64,000 bases of DNA from Siphonobacter curvatus (GCF_002943425.1 NZ_PTRA01000001.1:2046001-2110000), one strand, 5' to 3'. Positions 8,267 through 17,625 are shown, counted from the first letter of the stretch. The notes: generated by a model from the letters alone, not told the origin. A program made the numbers and translations.

Positions 8267-9490
8267 ATGAACAGTATGGAGATCAACATTCTTGCCTTTG
8301 CCATTCCCCTGTTTGTCTTTTTCATTGGACTTGAGTATTACCTTTCCTTACGAATGGAGCGGAAGGTGCACCATTTTGCCGACTCCGTAACCAACATGGG
8401 CGTTGGAATTGCCGAACGGCTGTCTGACCTGTACGTGAGCAGCCTGTTCTTCTACGTGTTTGATTTTATCCAGCGAAATTTTGGTCTGTTTACGATTAAG
8501 CAAAACGCCTGGACCTTCATTCTGCTCTTTCTGGCGACGGACTTTCTCTGGTATTGGTACCACCGATTCGCCCACGAAATCAATCTATTTTGGGGCGTTC
8601 ACGTTGTACACCACCAGAGTGATGAATTTAACTATACCGTAGCCGCTCGGATTACGGTGTTTCAGGCGTTGGTACGAGGGGCGTTTTGGTGCGTATTGCC
8701 GCTGTTGGGATTCTCCGCCGAGATGATTACCGCCTTGCTGCTGATTCACGGAGCGTATCCATTTTTCACGCATACGCGACTGGTCGGCAAACTGGGCTGG
8801 CTGGAGTACATCTTCGTGACCCCTTCGCATCACCGGGTTCACCACGCCAGTAATGAGCTATACCTGGATAAAAACTACGGGGACGTACTGATCATCTGGG
8901 ATAAGCTTTTTGGCACCTTTATCGAAGAAACGGAAGAACCAGTATATGGGCTAACGAAACCTTTGAAAAGCTATAGTTTCCTCTGGCAACATTTCCATTT
9001 TTTGTTGGAAATTGCCCTGTCGGTGAAAAAAACGCCCGGTTTTATCCCGAAATTGAAGGTCATTTTTGGACGCCCCGCCAACTTTGATCCGCACGTGAGG
9101 GGTGAGTTGGAGGCTATTTTCATTGCCCAGCATCCCGAAGTAGTGGTAAGTCATCGGATGCGGAGCTATATTCTTGGGCAGCTGGTTGTCGTATCCCTAC
9201 TACTATTCTTTCTGATTCTCTGGGACCAGTACTGGCCCTTACCGTTACAAGCGGGGGGAGGGGTTTTCATTGTACTGAGCCTAATTAATATCGGAGCAAT
9301 TCTGGAAAAGAAAACCTGGGTGTTGTACTTGGAATACGCCCGCTTATGCAGTCTAATCCTGACTGCGTACGCCCTGACTAATAACCCCTGGTGGCTACTG
9401 ACGCTGAATCTGGCCAGTGTAGTGATTCTCTTTACGTCGAATTACCTCCGCCGTCAATACGTGCATTGGGTGTACAATGAAGCGAGATAA
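8267..9490 (+). CDS. sterol desaturase / fatty acid hydroxylase superfamily membrane enzyme
   Basis: A 407-residue integral membrane di-iron oxygenase of the fatty acid hydroxylase superfamily. The eight-histidine signature is present as HRFAHE (about residue 102), HVVHHQ (about 115) and HRVHHA (about 189), with further His residues in between. Transmembrane helices flank the motif block, and the extra C-terminal third holds three or four more helices, an arrangement found in the roughly 400-residue Bacteroidota members. The substrate is unknown (lipid or carotenoid are possibilities). The internal ATG at codon 4 is an alternative start. Confidence 0.88.
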   Translation: MNSMEINILAFAIPLFVFFIGLEYYLSLRMERKVHHFADSVTNMGVGIAERLSDLYVSSLFFYVFDFIQRNFGLFTIKQNAWTFILLFLATDFLWYWYHRFAHEINLFWGVHVVHHQSDEFNYTVAARITVFQALVRGAFWCVLPLLGFSAEMITALLLIHGAYPFFTHTRLVGKLGWLEYIFVTPSHHRVHHASNELYLDKNYGDVLIIWDKLFGTFIEETEEPVYGLTKPLKSYSFLWQHFHFLLEIALSVKKTPGFIPKLKVIFGRPANFDPHVRGELEAIFIAQHPEVVVSHRMRSYILGQLVVVSLLLFFLILWDQYWPLPLQAGGGVFIVLSLINIGAILEKKTWVLYLEYARLCSLILTAYALTNNPWWLLTLNLASVVILFTSNYLRRQYVHWVYNEAR

Positions 9491-9507
9491 CCGAGGTTCG
9501 AAAACAG

Positions 9508-9544
9508 GAACTCCGGGTAAAGTCTTAACTTGCCCGGAGTTCTT
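9508..9544 (+). terminator. intrinsic terminator-like hairpin
   Basis: GAACTCCGGG pairs with CCCGGAGTTC and is followed by TTC-rich sequence. It lies between the hydroxylase gene and the next small gene. The T run is short. Confidence 0.5.
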
Positions 9545-9563
9545 CATGTAACGTAAACCTACC

Positions 9564-9878
9564 ATGGCACAACCTACCGAACAAACCCTCGTAGACGTAC
9601 TCAATCGGCTAAAAAATCAGGGCTACACGTTGGATTTTAATCTGGAAACGGATGCTCTGCACTGTCCGCAGGAAAGTCTACGCCTGCAACCCGAAGACTT
9701 TGAAATTGTAGAAACGGTTCGTCTGGAAGGCATGTCCGATCCGGATGACAATCTCATTGTATACGCAATCGAATCACACGGCGGCCAGAAAGGTACGTTG
9801 ATCAGTCCCTACGGCGTTTACGCGGAAGACAGCACCAGTGCCGAGCTAGCCGCTAAACTTGCGGTAAATAGAACGTAG
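9564..9878 (+). CDS. conserved 104-residue Bacteroidota protein
   Basis: A soluble 104-residue protein. From memory it matches a Bacteroidota family often mislabelled as phosphoribosylpyrophosphate synthetase in databases; the recurring features are NRLKNQGYTLDFNL near the start, a LRLQPEDFEI segment, RLEGMSDPDDNLIVYAI and SPYGVYAED. It has none of the PRPP-synthetase motifs, so that name should not be used. The stop at 9878 and the next ATG at 9880 nearly touch, so it is probably translated with the aminotransferase. The function is unknown. Confidence 0.75.
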   Translation: MAQPTEQTLVDVLNRLKNQGYTLDFNLETDALHCPQESLRLQPEDFEIVETVRLEGMSDPDDNLIVYAIESHGGQKGTLISPYGVYAEDSTSAELAAKLAVNRT

Positions 9879-9879
9879 T

Positions 9880-11043
9880 ATGTCCCTTGTTTCTTCCCTG
9901 ACAACCAAATTGCCGAAAGTCGGTACCACTATTTTTACGACCATGTCCCAACTGGCCGCCGAACACGGTGCCCTGAATTTATCGCAGGGATTTCCGGGTT
10001 TCGACGGGTCACCCGCCTTACTGGCACTGGTCGAAAAGTATCTACGAAAAGGATTCAATCAATACGCTCCCATGACGGGCGTACAGCCCCTCCGGGAGGC
10101 CCTGGCTCGTAAAACGGAAGTCCAATACGGACAAGGGTATCATCCGGAACGGGAAATCACCATCACATCGGGAGCTACTGAGGCTCTGTTCGCGGCCATC
10201 ACGGCGGTGGTACGCCCGGGTGATGAGGTACTGGTATTCGAACCGGCGTACGATAGTTACGTTCCCGCCATCGAACTCAATGGCGGAACGCCCGTCTTTG
10301 TCACCCTGGACGCTCCTGATTTTGCGGTCGACTGGGAAGACGTACGCCGCAAGATCACTGACCGTACGCGACTGATCATTGTAAATACGCCTCACAATCC
10401 AACGGGCTATGTCTGGACTCGTAATGACCTGGATCAGCTGGCTGCACTCATTCAGTACCGCGACATCTGGGTGGTTGCCGATGAAGTCTATGAACACATC
10501 ACCTTCGATACTTATAACCACGTATCGCTGGCTCAGCATCCGCAATTGCGGGAGCGTACGTTTGTGTGTGGGTCCTTTGGGAAAACTTTTCACGTAACGG
10601 GCTGGAAAGTAGGGTACTGCCTGGCTCCGGCTGAGCTGAGTACGGAGTTTCGTAAAGTGCATCAGTATTTGACCTTTAGTACGGTGACACCCATCCAGTA
10701 CGCCTTGGCTGAGTATCTCAATGAACCCGAGCACTACAAATCCGTGGCGGCTTTTTATCAGCAGAAGCGGGACTTTTTCCTGCGACAACTGGCCGGATCG
10801 ACGTTTCAATGGAAACCTTCGCAGGGAACGTTTTTCCAGAATTTATCTTATCAAACCAAAGTGCCGGACTATGAACTAGCGGTGCGGCTGACCAAAGAAA
10901 TTGGCGTAGCTTCCATTCCGACGTCCGTGTTTTTTCATCAGAAAAACGACCATAAGTTGCTGCGATTCTGCTTTGCCAAAGACGAAGAGACGTTAGAAAA
11001 AGCTGCCGAACGCCTGTGCCAGTGGCCCGGCTTTGTGAGCTGA
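9880..11043 (+). CDS. PLP aminotransferase, methionine/kynurenine type
   Basis: A class I/II fold-type I aminotransferase of 387 residues, close to YbdL-like methionine aminotransferases and kynurenine-oxoglutarate aminotransferases. The PLP lysine is in GSFGKTFHVTGWKVGY (Lys at about residue 236), and the binding residues are visible in TSGATEALF, NTPHNPTGYVW and VVADEVYEH. N-terminal LSQGFPGFDGSP is typical of the subfamily. Likely role: transamination between methionine (or aromatic amino acids) and 2-oxo acids, including the last step of methionine salvage; the rest of that pathway is not in this window. Confidence 0.92.
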   Translation: MSLVSSLTTKLPKVGTTIFTTMSQLAAEHGALNLSQGFPGFDGSPALLALVEKYLRKGFNQYAPMTGVQPLREALARKTEVQYGQGYHPEREITITSGATEALFAAITAVVRPGDEVLVFEPAYDSYVPAIELNGGTPVFVTLDAPDFAVDWEDVRRKITDRTRLIIVNTPHNPTGYVWTRNDLDQLAALIQYRDIWVVADEVYEHITFDTYNHVSLAQHPQLRERTFVCGSFGKTFHVTGWKVGYCLAPAELSTEFRKVHQYLTFSTVTPIQYALAEYLNEPEHYKSVAAFYQQKRDFFLRQLAGSTFQWKPSQGTFFQNLSYQTKVPDYELAVRLTKEIGVASIPTSVFFHQKNDHKLLRFCFAKDEETLEKAAERLCQWPGFVS

Positions 11044-11064
11044 TTTGATTCCTTTTAAAAGTAC

Positions 11065-11096
11065 AGCGGTCTGTAGTACACGGACCGCTTTTTTTT
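11065..11096 (+). terminator. intrinsic terminator after the aminotransferase
   Basis: AGCGGTC (11065-11071) pairs with GACCGCT (11083-11089), then T8. Confidence 0.75.
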
Positions 11097-11142
11097 CATT
11101 CATAAGTGTACTATTCGCTGAGGAAGGAAGGCCCGAAAAACT

Positions 11143-11175
11143 AAAAATGCCTCCGGAAAATCCAGCGGCATTTTT
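11143..11175 (-). terminator. terminator for the redoxin gene
   Basis: AAAAATGCC (11143-11151) pairs with GGCATTTTT (11167-11175). On the minus strand it follows the redoxin stop at 11234 and ends in a T run. Confidence 0.6.
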
Positions 11176-11233
11176 CACCTTGATTGCATACACACTTACT
11201 TAAACTCTTGCCCCAAAGGGACTATATCGAATC

Positions 11234-11848
11234 CTAACGATTGTCGTACAGGGCCGTCAGTAACGCACGGCTGTTGCAAGTATTCGTCAGATTTTCATCA
11301 ATGAAATCAAACACGATTTGCCGCTGCCGATTAATGACGTACACGGCTGGGATATAAGCGTCATCGGAAATGCCCGACACGCGTTCCCACAGCGGATGGG
11401 AGTCTGAATACACCCCAAAACTCCGGGCAATCTGGTTATACCGATCATAGGCCAGATTAAAATCCAAATCCTTCGAATCGGCGAGTTGCTGGAGCATCGG
11501 AGCGGGCTCGTTGGATAAGACGAGCAGATCGCCACCCAAACCCCGAATATTTTGATGCAAAGCCTGCAAAAAGCTCAAGTGCGAAGTCGCATAGGCATTC
11601 CAGCAGGGGCAATAAAAACTCAACACTAGCGGACGATGCTGAACTAACTCTCCCAGGGTCAGTTCGGATTGCGTTTGAAACCGGTCGGCGAGGGTTGCGT
11701 TCCAGACACCGGAGCTGGCTTTCAGCTGAAAAGAAGGAGCCGTATGACCCTGGTTTAAAGGAAGAACCCGTTCCGGACGGCGATGGGGTAGTGGCTTTAC
11801 TTGTACCGCAGTAATTACACCTGATTCATCTTCAATTTCGTACAGCAT
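11234..11848 (-). CDS. thioredoxin-fold redoxin (AhpC/TSA-like)
   Basis: A 204-residue redoxin-family protein. ATG 11848 (MLYEIEDESG) is chosen because a longer open frame runs into the tRNA-Cys gene directly upstream. After about 45 residues comes the thioredoxin-fold core: GHTAPSFQL, LVLSFYCPCWNAYATSHLSF, a long helix, LLVLSNEPAP, a segment with SFGVYSDSHPLWERV and IPAVYVINRQRQIVFDF. The active site reads CPC instead of the CxxC of thioredoxins or the PxxxTxxC of typical peroxiredoxins, so the catalytic type is uncertain. No signal peptide; cytoplasmic. Confidence 0.8.
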   Translation of the reverse strand: MLYEIEDESGVITAVQVKPLPHRRPERVLPLNQGHTAPSFQLKASSGVWNATLADRFQTQSELTLGELVQHRPLVLSFYCPCWNAYATSHLSFLQALHQNIRGLGGDLLVLSNEPAPMLQQLADSKDLDFNLAYDRYNQIARSFGVYSDSHPLWERVSGISDDAYIPAVYVINRQRQIVFDFIDENLTNTCNSRALLTALYDNR

Positions 11849-11876
11849 GTTCTCGTGGGGATTAAGCTTGATGTAG

Positions 11877-11947
11877 TGGCTGCGGCGGGAGTCGAACCCG
11901 CGTCGGAGGCTTTGCAGGCCTCTGCCTCTCCACTCGACCACACAGCC
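11877..11947 (-). tRNA. tRNA-Cys (GCA)
   Basis: Minus-strand cloverleaf of 71 nt. The acceptor pairs GGCTGTG with CGCAGCC, the anticodon stem GAGGC/GCCTC encloses loop CTGCAAA with anticodon GCA, and the T arm GCGGG-TTCGACT-CCCGC is intact. The discriminator is A; CCA is not encoded. Confidence 0.96.
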
Positions 11948-12024
11948 CGTGTTGAATAATTGATCTGAAAACGTTTAAGGTTTGGAAGGTTTAAAGTTTG
12001 ATAATGGGTCTTTGATTACGGATA

Positions 12025-12032
12025 CAAAGATA
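12025..12032 (-). promoter_or_regulatory. candidate Bacteroidota -7 element for tRNA-Cys
   Basis: On the minus strand this reads TATCTTTG, an exact match to the TAnnTTTG consensus, about 78 bases before the tRNA 5' end. No clear TTTG -33 box is seen at the right spacing, so the call is tentative. Confidence 0.3.
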
Positions 12033-12193
12033 TATTATAATTTATACTCTATAGAATAAGTAGACTAATATTTTTTTGAAAAAAAGTGCCTTGTATTGAT
12101 TTTCAGGATGTTTCGTCTCCTTAAATTTTTAAAGCGTTGGGAAATTAGCTTTACCAAGTATGACGAAAGAATAAATAGCTGCTGGTAAAAAGT

Positions 12194-12235
12194 GAAATAA
12201 CTCCCTGCTCACGGAAAGTAAGAGGGAGTTATTTC
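12194..12235 (-). terminator. hairpin after the nucleoside phosphorylase gene
   Basis: GAAATAACTCCCT (12194-12206) pairs with AGGGAGTTATTTC (12223-12235), 13-bp arms, just after the stop at 12249 on the minus strand. The T run is absent, so it may stabilise a 3' end more than terminate. The remaining gap up to the tRNA gene is AT-rich and holds nothing else I can support. Confidence 0.5.
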
Positions 12236-12248
12236 GGACTGGCATGGC

Positions 12249-13121
12249 TTAGGCTACTAACCAGTCTAAGGTATCACGAATCAGTTTTTGGACAATTTTC
12301 TCCGGTTCCAAAGCAAATTCATTACTGACCCGGTTGGCGACAATGGCACTGAGCGAGAGCATTTCGTGGCCCAGAAGTTTACCAAAGAGGTAATACGCCG
12401 CCGTTTCCATTTCAAAATTGGTAATGCGATTGCCGTTCCAGCTGAATTGTTGAAGCAAAGCGATAGAATCAGGGACCTGCGGTGAAAGCCGCAGGGATCG
12501 ACCCTGCGGAGCGTAAAAACCGGGACAGGTCAGCGTAATACCCGTATACAGATTCGGAATGAGTCGGGACGTGATGCCGTTGAGCAGGGTAGCAGAGGCT
12601 TCTACGGCATAGGGTTGTAAGCGTAGTTGAAGGGTCTGACGAAGTTCCGCACAAAATTCAGGAGCCCACAAGGACTCATCCGTGGCATAAAAGTCGAGCA
12701 GTCCGTCCAGACCCACCCCCGCAGAAGAGGCCACCACTGAGCCCAGCGGGATGTCGTGTTGCAAACTGCCCGAGGTACCAATGCGGATAATTTTGAGCGG
12801 ATTCAAACCCGACAGGGGTTCCCGGCGTTTTAAATCAATATTACGGACCGCATCAAGTTCCGTCATGACAATTTCCACATTATCGGCACCGATGCCGGAG
12901 GAAACGACGGTGAATCGCTTCTTGCCAATGGAGCCCGTATGCGTAACAAATTCCCGGTGCTGTTTTTTTACTTCAATTCGGTCAAAGAATTGGGAAATCA
13001 ATCCCACCCGGTCGGGATCGCCTACCACAAGCACGGTATCGGCTACATCTTCGGGCAACAACCGGAGGTGATAAATACTCCCATCGGCGTTGAGAATTAA
13101 TTCGGAGGCTGGGTAGGTCAT
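12249..13121 (-). CDS. nucleoside phosphorylase (uridine phosphorylase-like)
   Basis: A 290-residue member of the PNP/UDP phosphorylase (NP-I) family, which splits nucleosides with phosphate into base and ribose-1-phosphate. The phosphate-site glycine turn VVGDPDRVGLIS is at about residue 32, and later IRIGTSGSL and NFEMETAAYYLFGKL give the family core with the ribose-binding Met-Glu. It is longer than E. coli Udp (253) but within the range of Bacteroidota uridine phosphorylase-like enzymes. The nucleoside specificity is inferred. Divergent from the FGGY kinase gene, with 125 bp between. Confidence 0.88.
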   Translation of the reverse strand: MTYPASELILNADGSIYHLRLLPEDVADTVLVVGDPDRVGLISQFFDRIEVKKQHREFVTHTGSIGKKRFTVVSSGIGADNVEIVMTELDAVRNIDLKRREPLSGLNPLKIIRIGTSGSLQHDIPLGSVVASSAGVGLDGLLDFYATDESLWAPEFCAELRQTLQLRLQPYAVEASATLLNGITSRLIPNLYTGITLTCPGFYAPQGRSLRLSPQVPDSIALLQQFSWNGNRITNFEMETAAYYLFGKLLGHEMLSLSAIVANRVSNEFALEPEKIVQKLIRDTLDWLVA

Positions 13122-13246
13122 GGCTTTAAGAACTAAATGAAACTGCTAAGTTTGGAAAAAATACGTGGGATTCACTGGTTGCAAATACAGACGAAGGTCC
13201 TGATGATGACTGATAAGACGTTAAAACCGCTTAAAAGATAAAAAAG

Positions 13247-14716
13247 TTGGAATACTGGATTGGAGTAGATATCGGAACCACCAATACAAAAGTAGTGGCC
13301 TTCACCGAAGAGGGTGAAGTGAAGGGCCATCATAGTGTGGGTTACGAAATGATTCACCCGCAACCGGATTACAGCGAACTGGATGCCGAAGTAATTTATC
13401 AGGCGGTGCATACGTGTCTGCAGACCGTTCTCAATGCCTTAGATGCTCCCGTACGTACCATCACGTTTTGCTCGGCCATGCATAGTGTGCTGGCCGTTGA
13501 TAAAGCAGGCCAGCCGCTTAGCAACCTGATCATCTGGGCGGATAATCGGGCTACGGAAGAGGCTGAATCGTTGATCGGTACGCCCCTGGGAAAAGAATTG
13601 TTTCAGGCTTGCGGTACACCCCTGCATCCCATGGTGCCGCTCTGTAAACTGATGTGGTTGCAGAAGTACGAACCTGAGCTGGTACACAAGACTTATAAAT
13701 TCGTCGGAATTAAAGAATTAATTTGGTACCGATTGACGGGTGAATGGGTGGTGGATTATTCGATTGCTTCGGCAACGGCCATGTTTGATCTGCGGGAATT
13801 AAAGTGGAATGAACAGGCACTGAAAACGGCGGGTATTCCGGCAGAAAAACTCTCTACAACCGTCTCTCCCTATCATAGCTTTTCTCTTTCGGATTCCCTG
13901 AAACAACAGTTACAGATCACCAGCGATTCGGTAGTAACGGATCAGACTAAACTGATCATAGGAGCCTCCGATGGCTGTGTAGCAAACCTGGGTACCGGAG
14001 CGGTGGTACCGGGTCGGGTGGCTGTAACCATCGGTACGAGTGGGGCCGTACGGGTCAGTGCCCGGCAACCCCTGCTGGACGAGCACATGCGAACCTTTTG
14101 TTACTTACTCGATACGGAAACCTATATCATTGGGGGAGGTACCAATTCAGGAGGTGTCATTTTTCAGTGGTTGGGCGAAACCCTTTTTCCCGATAAATCG
14201 GAAGAAGAACTCAGCACGCTGGCCGCTGAAAGCCCAACTGGAGCCAATGATTTACTTTTTTTGCCCTACTTACTCGGTGAACGGGCCCCCATCTGGAATG
14301 TACACGCCAAGGGCGGCTTTCACGGATTAACCCTACAGCATACCGCTTCGCATCTGGTTCGAGCAGTGCTCGAAGGTATTTGTTTACACACGTATTCCAT
14401 CGTAAAAATCCTGGAAGACCGCGAACAGATTACCGAAATCTACGCGTCTGGCGGCTTTGCCAACAGTTCATTCTGGGTACAAATGCTAGCAGATGTATGC
14501 GGTAAACCCGTATGTCTGCCCGAAACCGTAGAAGCCGGTGCCTGGGGTGCCGCATTGATGGGGATGAAAGCCGAGCAGGTTATTGACGATTACCAGGAGC
14601 GGATGAATAGCCTGAAGATTCGGAAGACCTTTAATCCAGACCTGAATCATACCGCTCAGTACCAGCGTATTTTCGAGCGATTTATGAAGTTATACGAAGC
14701 CACAAAAGCGATTTAA
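13247..14716 (+). CDS. FGGY-family carbohydrate kinase, gluconokinase-like
   Basis: A 489-residue sugar kinase of the FGGY family with both actin-like domains. The N-terminal phosphate loop reads WIGVDIGTTNTKVVAF; the second domain has VTIGTSGAVRVS, GGGTNSGGVIFQW and EIYASGGFANSSFWVQMLADV, and the active-site aspartate is in IIWADNRA or nearby. Similarity is strongest with gluconokinases (gluconate to 6-phosphogluconate), but xylulokinase-like activity cannot be excluded. The best start is TTG 13247; the family begins exactly at this residue and no ATG or GTG lies upstream in frame. It converges on the GNAT gene, whose stop codon overlaps its own by 4 bases. Confidence 0.88.
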   Translation: MEYWIGVDIGTTNTKVVAFTEEGEVKGHHSVGYEMIHPQPDYSELDAEVIYQAVHTCLQTVLNALDAPVRTITFCSAMHSVLAVDKAGQPLSNLIIWADNRATEEAESLIGTPLGKELFQACGTPLHPMVPLCKLMWLQKYEPELVHKTYKFVGIKELIWYRLTGEWVVDYSIASATAMFDLRELKWNEQALKTAGIPAEKLSTTVSPYHSFSLSDSLKQQLQITSDSVVTDQTKLIIGASDGCVANLGTGAVVPGRVAVTIGTSGAVRVSARQPLLDEHMRTFCYLLDTETYIIGGGTNSGGVIFQWLGETLFPDKSEEELSTLAAESPTGANDLLFLPYLLGERAPIWNVHAKGGFHGLTLQHTASHLVRAVLEGICLHTYSIVKILEDREQITEIYASGGFANSSFWVQMLADVCGKPVCLPETVEAGAWGAALMGMKAEQVIDDYQERMNSLKIRKTFNPDLNHTAQYQRIFERFMKLYEATKAI

Positions 14717-15189
14717 CGCAAGGACTTTTCCAGATACACGGCTTCCGGTAAAGGGTTGTAAACGTACGGGGCCGTCGTCACAAAGCCGAGTTGTTCGTAC
14801 AGTCGCAGGGCGGCGGTTAGACTTTGTAAACTGTCGAGTTTCATGGCGGTATACCCAGCTTCACGAGCAAAAGCAATAATGGCTTCAGCCAGTTGCCGAC
14901 CTAAACCCGTGCCCCGCTGCAAGGGCGATACGTACAGGCGTTTCATCTCACAAACGCCCGCTTCTTTCAAAGGTTTTACGGCTACGCAACCGACTACCCG
15001 TTGACTTTCGTCTTCGGCCAGTAATACGCAGCCCTGGGGTAGAGCGTATACCTGAGCCAGCGATTGTAATTCCTGTTCAAAATTCTGGAAGGATAAATTA
15101 ATGCCGAGTGCGTCGGCGTACTCCTGAAAGATAGACCGGATTTGATCTAGATCAGCTGCAGAAAAATCCGTTTGACGAAGTGTAATCAT
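14713..15189 (-). CDS. GNAT family N-acetyltransferase
   Basis: A 158-residue GCN5-related acetyltransferase starting at ATG 15189 (MITLRQTDF). The acetyl-CoA-binding motif A is clear: EMKRLYVSPLQRGTGLGRQL at about residues 78-97, followed by AREAGYTAMKLDSL and the C-terminal YEQLGF. The substrate is not predictable. Convergent and 4-bp overlapping with the kinase gene. Confidence 0.9.
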   Translation of the reverse strand: MITLRQTDFSAADLDQIRSIFQEYADALGINLSFQNFEQELQSLAQVYALPQGCVLLAEDESQRVVGCVAVKPLKEAGVCEMKRLYVSPLQRGTGLGRQLAEAIIAFAREAGYTAMKLDSLQSLTAALRLYEQLGFVTTAPYVYNPLPEAVYLEKSLR

Positions 15190-15297
15190 GCGACAAAAAT
15201 CCCGCATTCAGGCGGAAAATAAAAATGCACAGGTCGTTCGAACGTACAGAACTGAATTCTTGGGTGAGATATACTTTGTACACGCTTAGCCAGTTTT

Positions 15298-15335
15298 AAC
15301 AAAAAGTCCCGCCTTTACCTGCGGGACTTTTTGTT
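15298..15335. terminator. bidirectional intrinsic terminator
   Basis: AACAAAAAGTCCCGC (15298-15312) pairs perfectly with GCGGGACTTTTTGTT (15321-15335). On the minus strand it ends the pao operon. Confidence 0.8.
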
Positions 15336-15360
15336 ACTCAAAATCTGATCCTAAACCGGA

Positions 15361-17625
15361 TTACAAAGGTACTGCCGAATCTTCGTGTTCGACAATCAGC
15401 TTATCCAGTGTAATGGGTAGCACATGCACACGTTTGCCCGTAGCGTGGAAGACCGCATTGGCAATCGCCGGAGCTACTCCTACGACACCAATTTCACCCA
15501 AGCCTTTCGTACCCATTGGATTGACAATATCATCGTGCTCTTCCACGAAAATAACTTCAAATTCTTCTGGAATGTCGGCGTTGACCGGAATGTGGTATTC
15601 CGCGTAATTGTGGTTCATGAAGCGACCGAAGTTAGCATCCACTTCACTCGTTTCCTCCAGAGCCTTACTCAGGCCCCAGACCATTCCACCGAGAATCTGG
15701 CTACGGGCTGTTTTCGGATTCAGGATCCGACCCCCCGCAATCGCACTCACCATGCGACTCACGCGAACGGTGCCGAAATCTTCATCTACGCGTACTTCCA
15801 CAAATACGGCAGAGTGTACGTTACGGGCATAGGGCATTTGCTTAATCATATTCGGAATGGCCGTAGCCGTGTCTTCCAAATAATTTTCGCCCGCCAGTTT
15901 CATCAGATCGCTCATAGAAATACTGATCTGAGGATCGGATTTGAGCTGAATTTTCCCGCTACCAAATACGAGTTCTTCCGCCGGTACATCAGCTAGGGGA
16001 GCGTAGCTGGTTTTGCTTAGCAGTCGGATCAGTTTCTCCCGAATGTTTTCGCAGGCAATGCGTACCGCATTTCCAACCGATGCTGCCGTTGCGGAACCTC
16101 CTTCCAGGTACGCCAGTGGGAGAGAAGAATCGCCCAGCTTAAAGGTCACCTGTTCGATGGGGAGGCCTACCGTTTCAGCGGCAATCTGCGTCATGATGGT
16201 GTAAGTACCCGTGCCAATATCGGACGTACCGCTGCTGACGGTTAACTTCCCATCCGCGGACAGAAAGGCCTTTGCCCGACAAGGTACAAACATGGAATCC
16301 CACATGCCCGTTGCCATACCCCATCCAATCAGCGTACTACCATCCCGCATCGAACGCGGCTCGGGGTTCCGTTGGGACCAGCCAAAGCGGTCGGCTCCCT
16401 GCTGGAAACAGGCTTTGAGTTCCTTACTTGAATAGGGCTTGCCCTTGTTGGCGTCTTCTTCCGTATAGTTTTTCAGTCGTAGGGCTACGGGGTCCATGTT
16501 GAGCTTGTGAGCCAGCTCGTCCATCGCACATTCAATCGCGTACACGCCCGTCGCTGCTCCCGGAGCCCGCATGTCCAATGGTGTATACGCATCCAGTTTA
16601 ACCAGCTGGTAATCATAGGCCACGTTGTCACATTTGTACATGGCTCCCGACCAGTCCACAATCGTTTCGGTGTAATTTTCAAAACGTGACGTTTCCGAGA
16701 TGGCCTCGTGACGCATGGCTTGTAAAGTGCCATCCTCGGTCGCGGCCAGAGACATTTTTTGCAAGGTAGCCGGACGGTGACCGAAGGAGAACATTTGCTG
16801 ACGGGTCAGCGTCACGCGAACCGAACGTTTGAGTTCCAAGGCTGCCAGTACCGCCATGAAAAGCTGATACTGGGGCCGTAAACCCGAACCAAACGCACCG
16901 CCCACAAAAGGCGAGAGAATACGAACCCGTTTTTTCGACAAGCCAAAAATACCCGCTACGTAGCTCTGGCTGTTGAAAACACCCTGCGTTTTGTCGTAGA
17001 TGGTTAGGTGATCGTCCTCGTCGTAGATGACTGTCGACGCGTGCATTTCCATCGGATTGTGGTGTTCCGCTCCGTGGTAATACTCCGAGTTAAAATGAAT
17101 GGGGGCCTTGGCGAATTCTTTCGCGAAGTTTCCCCGATTTTTCGGTTTCTTATAACCCTGCTTTCCTTTGCCCGGATCAAATGCTTTGTCGAGGTGAGCC
17201 CGCAATTCGGCTTCGATGGGTTTTTCGGAATGTTCGTATTCCACGTGCACTAGCGAAGCCGCGTACCGGGCCAGCTCGAAACTTTCAGCAACGACCAGGG
17301 CGATCGGTTGCTGACTAAATTTAATTTCTGAATTGTGCAGCGGCCGGAAGGGCGAACCCGGTGGGGAATCCTGGTCTTTGTAGCTTTTGTCAAACCAGGC
17401 CAGTCCCGATACATTTTCGTGTGTGAACACCTGAATGACGCCTTCAAGAGCCAGGGCTTTTGACGTGTCGATTGTGGTGATCTTTCCTTTAGCAATGGTA
17501 CTGGATACAACGACCCCGTAGGCTAATCCGGGTACTTGAAATTCGCCAGCGTACTTGGCCTGTCCGGTTACTTTCGCCCGGCCATCCACGCGAGAGGTGG
17601 GCTTTCCGATATATTGCGTATTCAT
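15361..17625 (-). CDS. paoC: molybdopterin-binding subunit of aldehyde oxidoreductase (YagR/PaoC type)
   Basis: The large catalytic subunit of a xanthine-oxidase-family molybdoenzyme, 754 residues, close in size to E. coli PaoC (YagR). It starts with IGKPTSRVDGRAKVTGQAKY, the Ald_Xan_dh a/b hammerhead domain, and then the two MoCo-binding domains (HNPMEMHAS; FVGGAFGSGL; DMRAPGAATG; GWGMATGMWD). GTKGLGEIGVVGVAPAIANA near the C-terminus holds the catalytic glutamate. It presumably oxidises aldehydes or N-heterocycles with water as oxygen donor. Its start overlaps the end of paoB by 4 bases (ATGA), so the three genes are one translation-coupled operon. Confidence 0.9.
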   Translation of the reverse strand: MNTQYIGKPTSRVDGRAKVTGQAKYAGEFQVPGLAYGVVVSSTIAKGKITTIDTSKALALEGVIQVFTHENVSGLAWFDKSYKDQDSPPGSPFRPLHNSEIKFSQQPIALVVAESFELARYAASLVHVEYEHSEKPIEAELRAHLDKAFDPGKGKQGYKKPKNRGNFAKEFAKAPIHFNSEYYHGAEHHNPMEMHASTVIYDEDDHLTIYDKTQGVFNSQSYVAGIFGLSKKRVRILSPFVGGAFGSGLRPQYQLFMAVLAALELKRSVRVTLTRQQMFSFGHRPATLQKMSLAATEDGTLQAMRHEAISETSRFENYTETIVDWSGAMYKCDNVAYDYQLVKLDAYTPLDMRAPGAATGVYAIECAMDELAHKLNMDPVALRLKNYTEEDANKGKPYSSKELKACFQQGADRFGWSQRNPEPRSMRDGSTLIGWGMATGMWDSMFVPCRAKAFLSADGKLTVSSGTSDIGTGTYTIMTQIAAETVGLPIEQVTFKLGDSSLPLAYLEGGSATAASVGNAVRIACENIREKLIRLLSKTSYAPLADVPAEELVFGSGKIQLKSDPQISISMSDLMKLAGENYLEDTATAIPNMIKQMPYARNVHSAVFVEVRVDEDFGTVRVSRMVSAIAGGRILNPKTARSQILGGMVWGLSKALEETSEVDANFGRFMNHNYAEYHIPVNADIPEEFEVIFVEEHDDIVNPMGTKGLGEIGVVGVAPAIANAVFHATGKRVHVLPITLDKLIVEHEDSAVPL

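Noticed and set aside
11849-11941. N-terminal extension of the redoxin frame
   Set aside because: It would translate through most of the tRNA-Cys gene.
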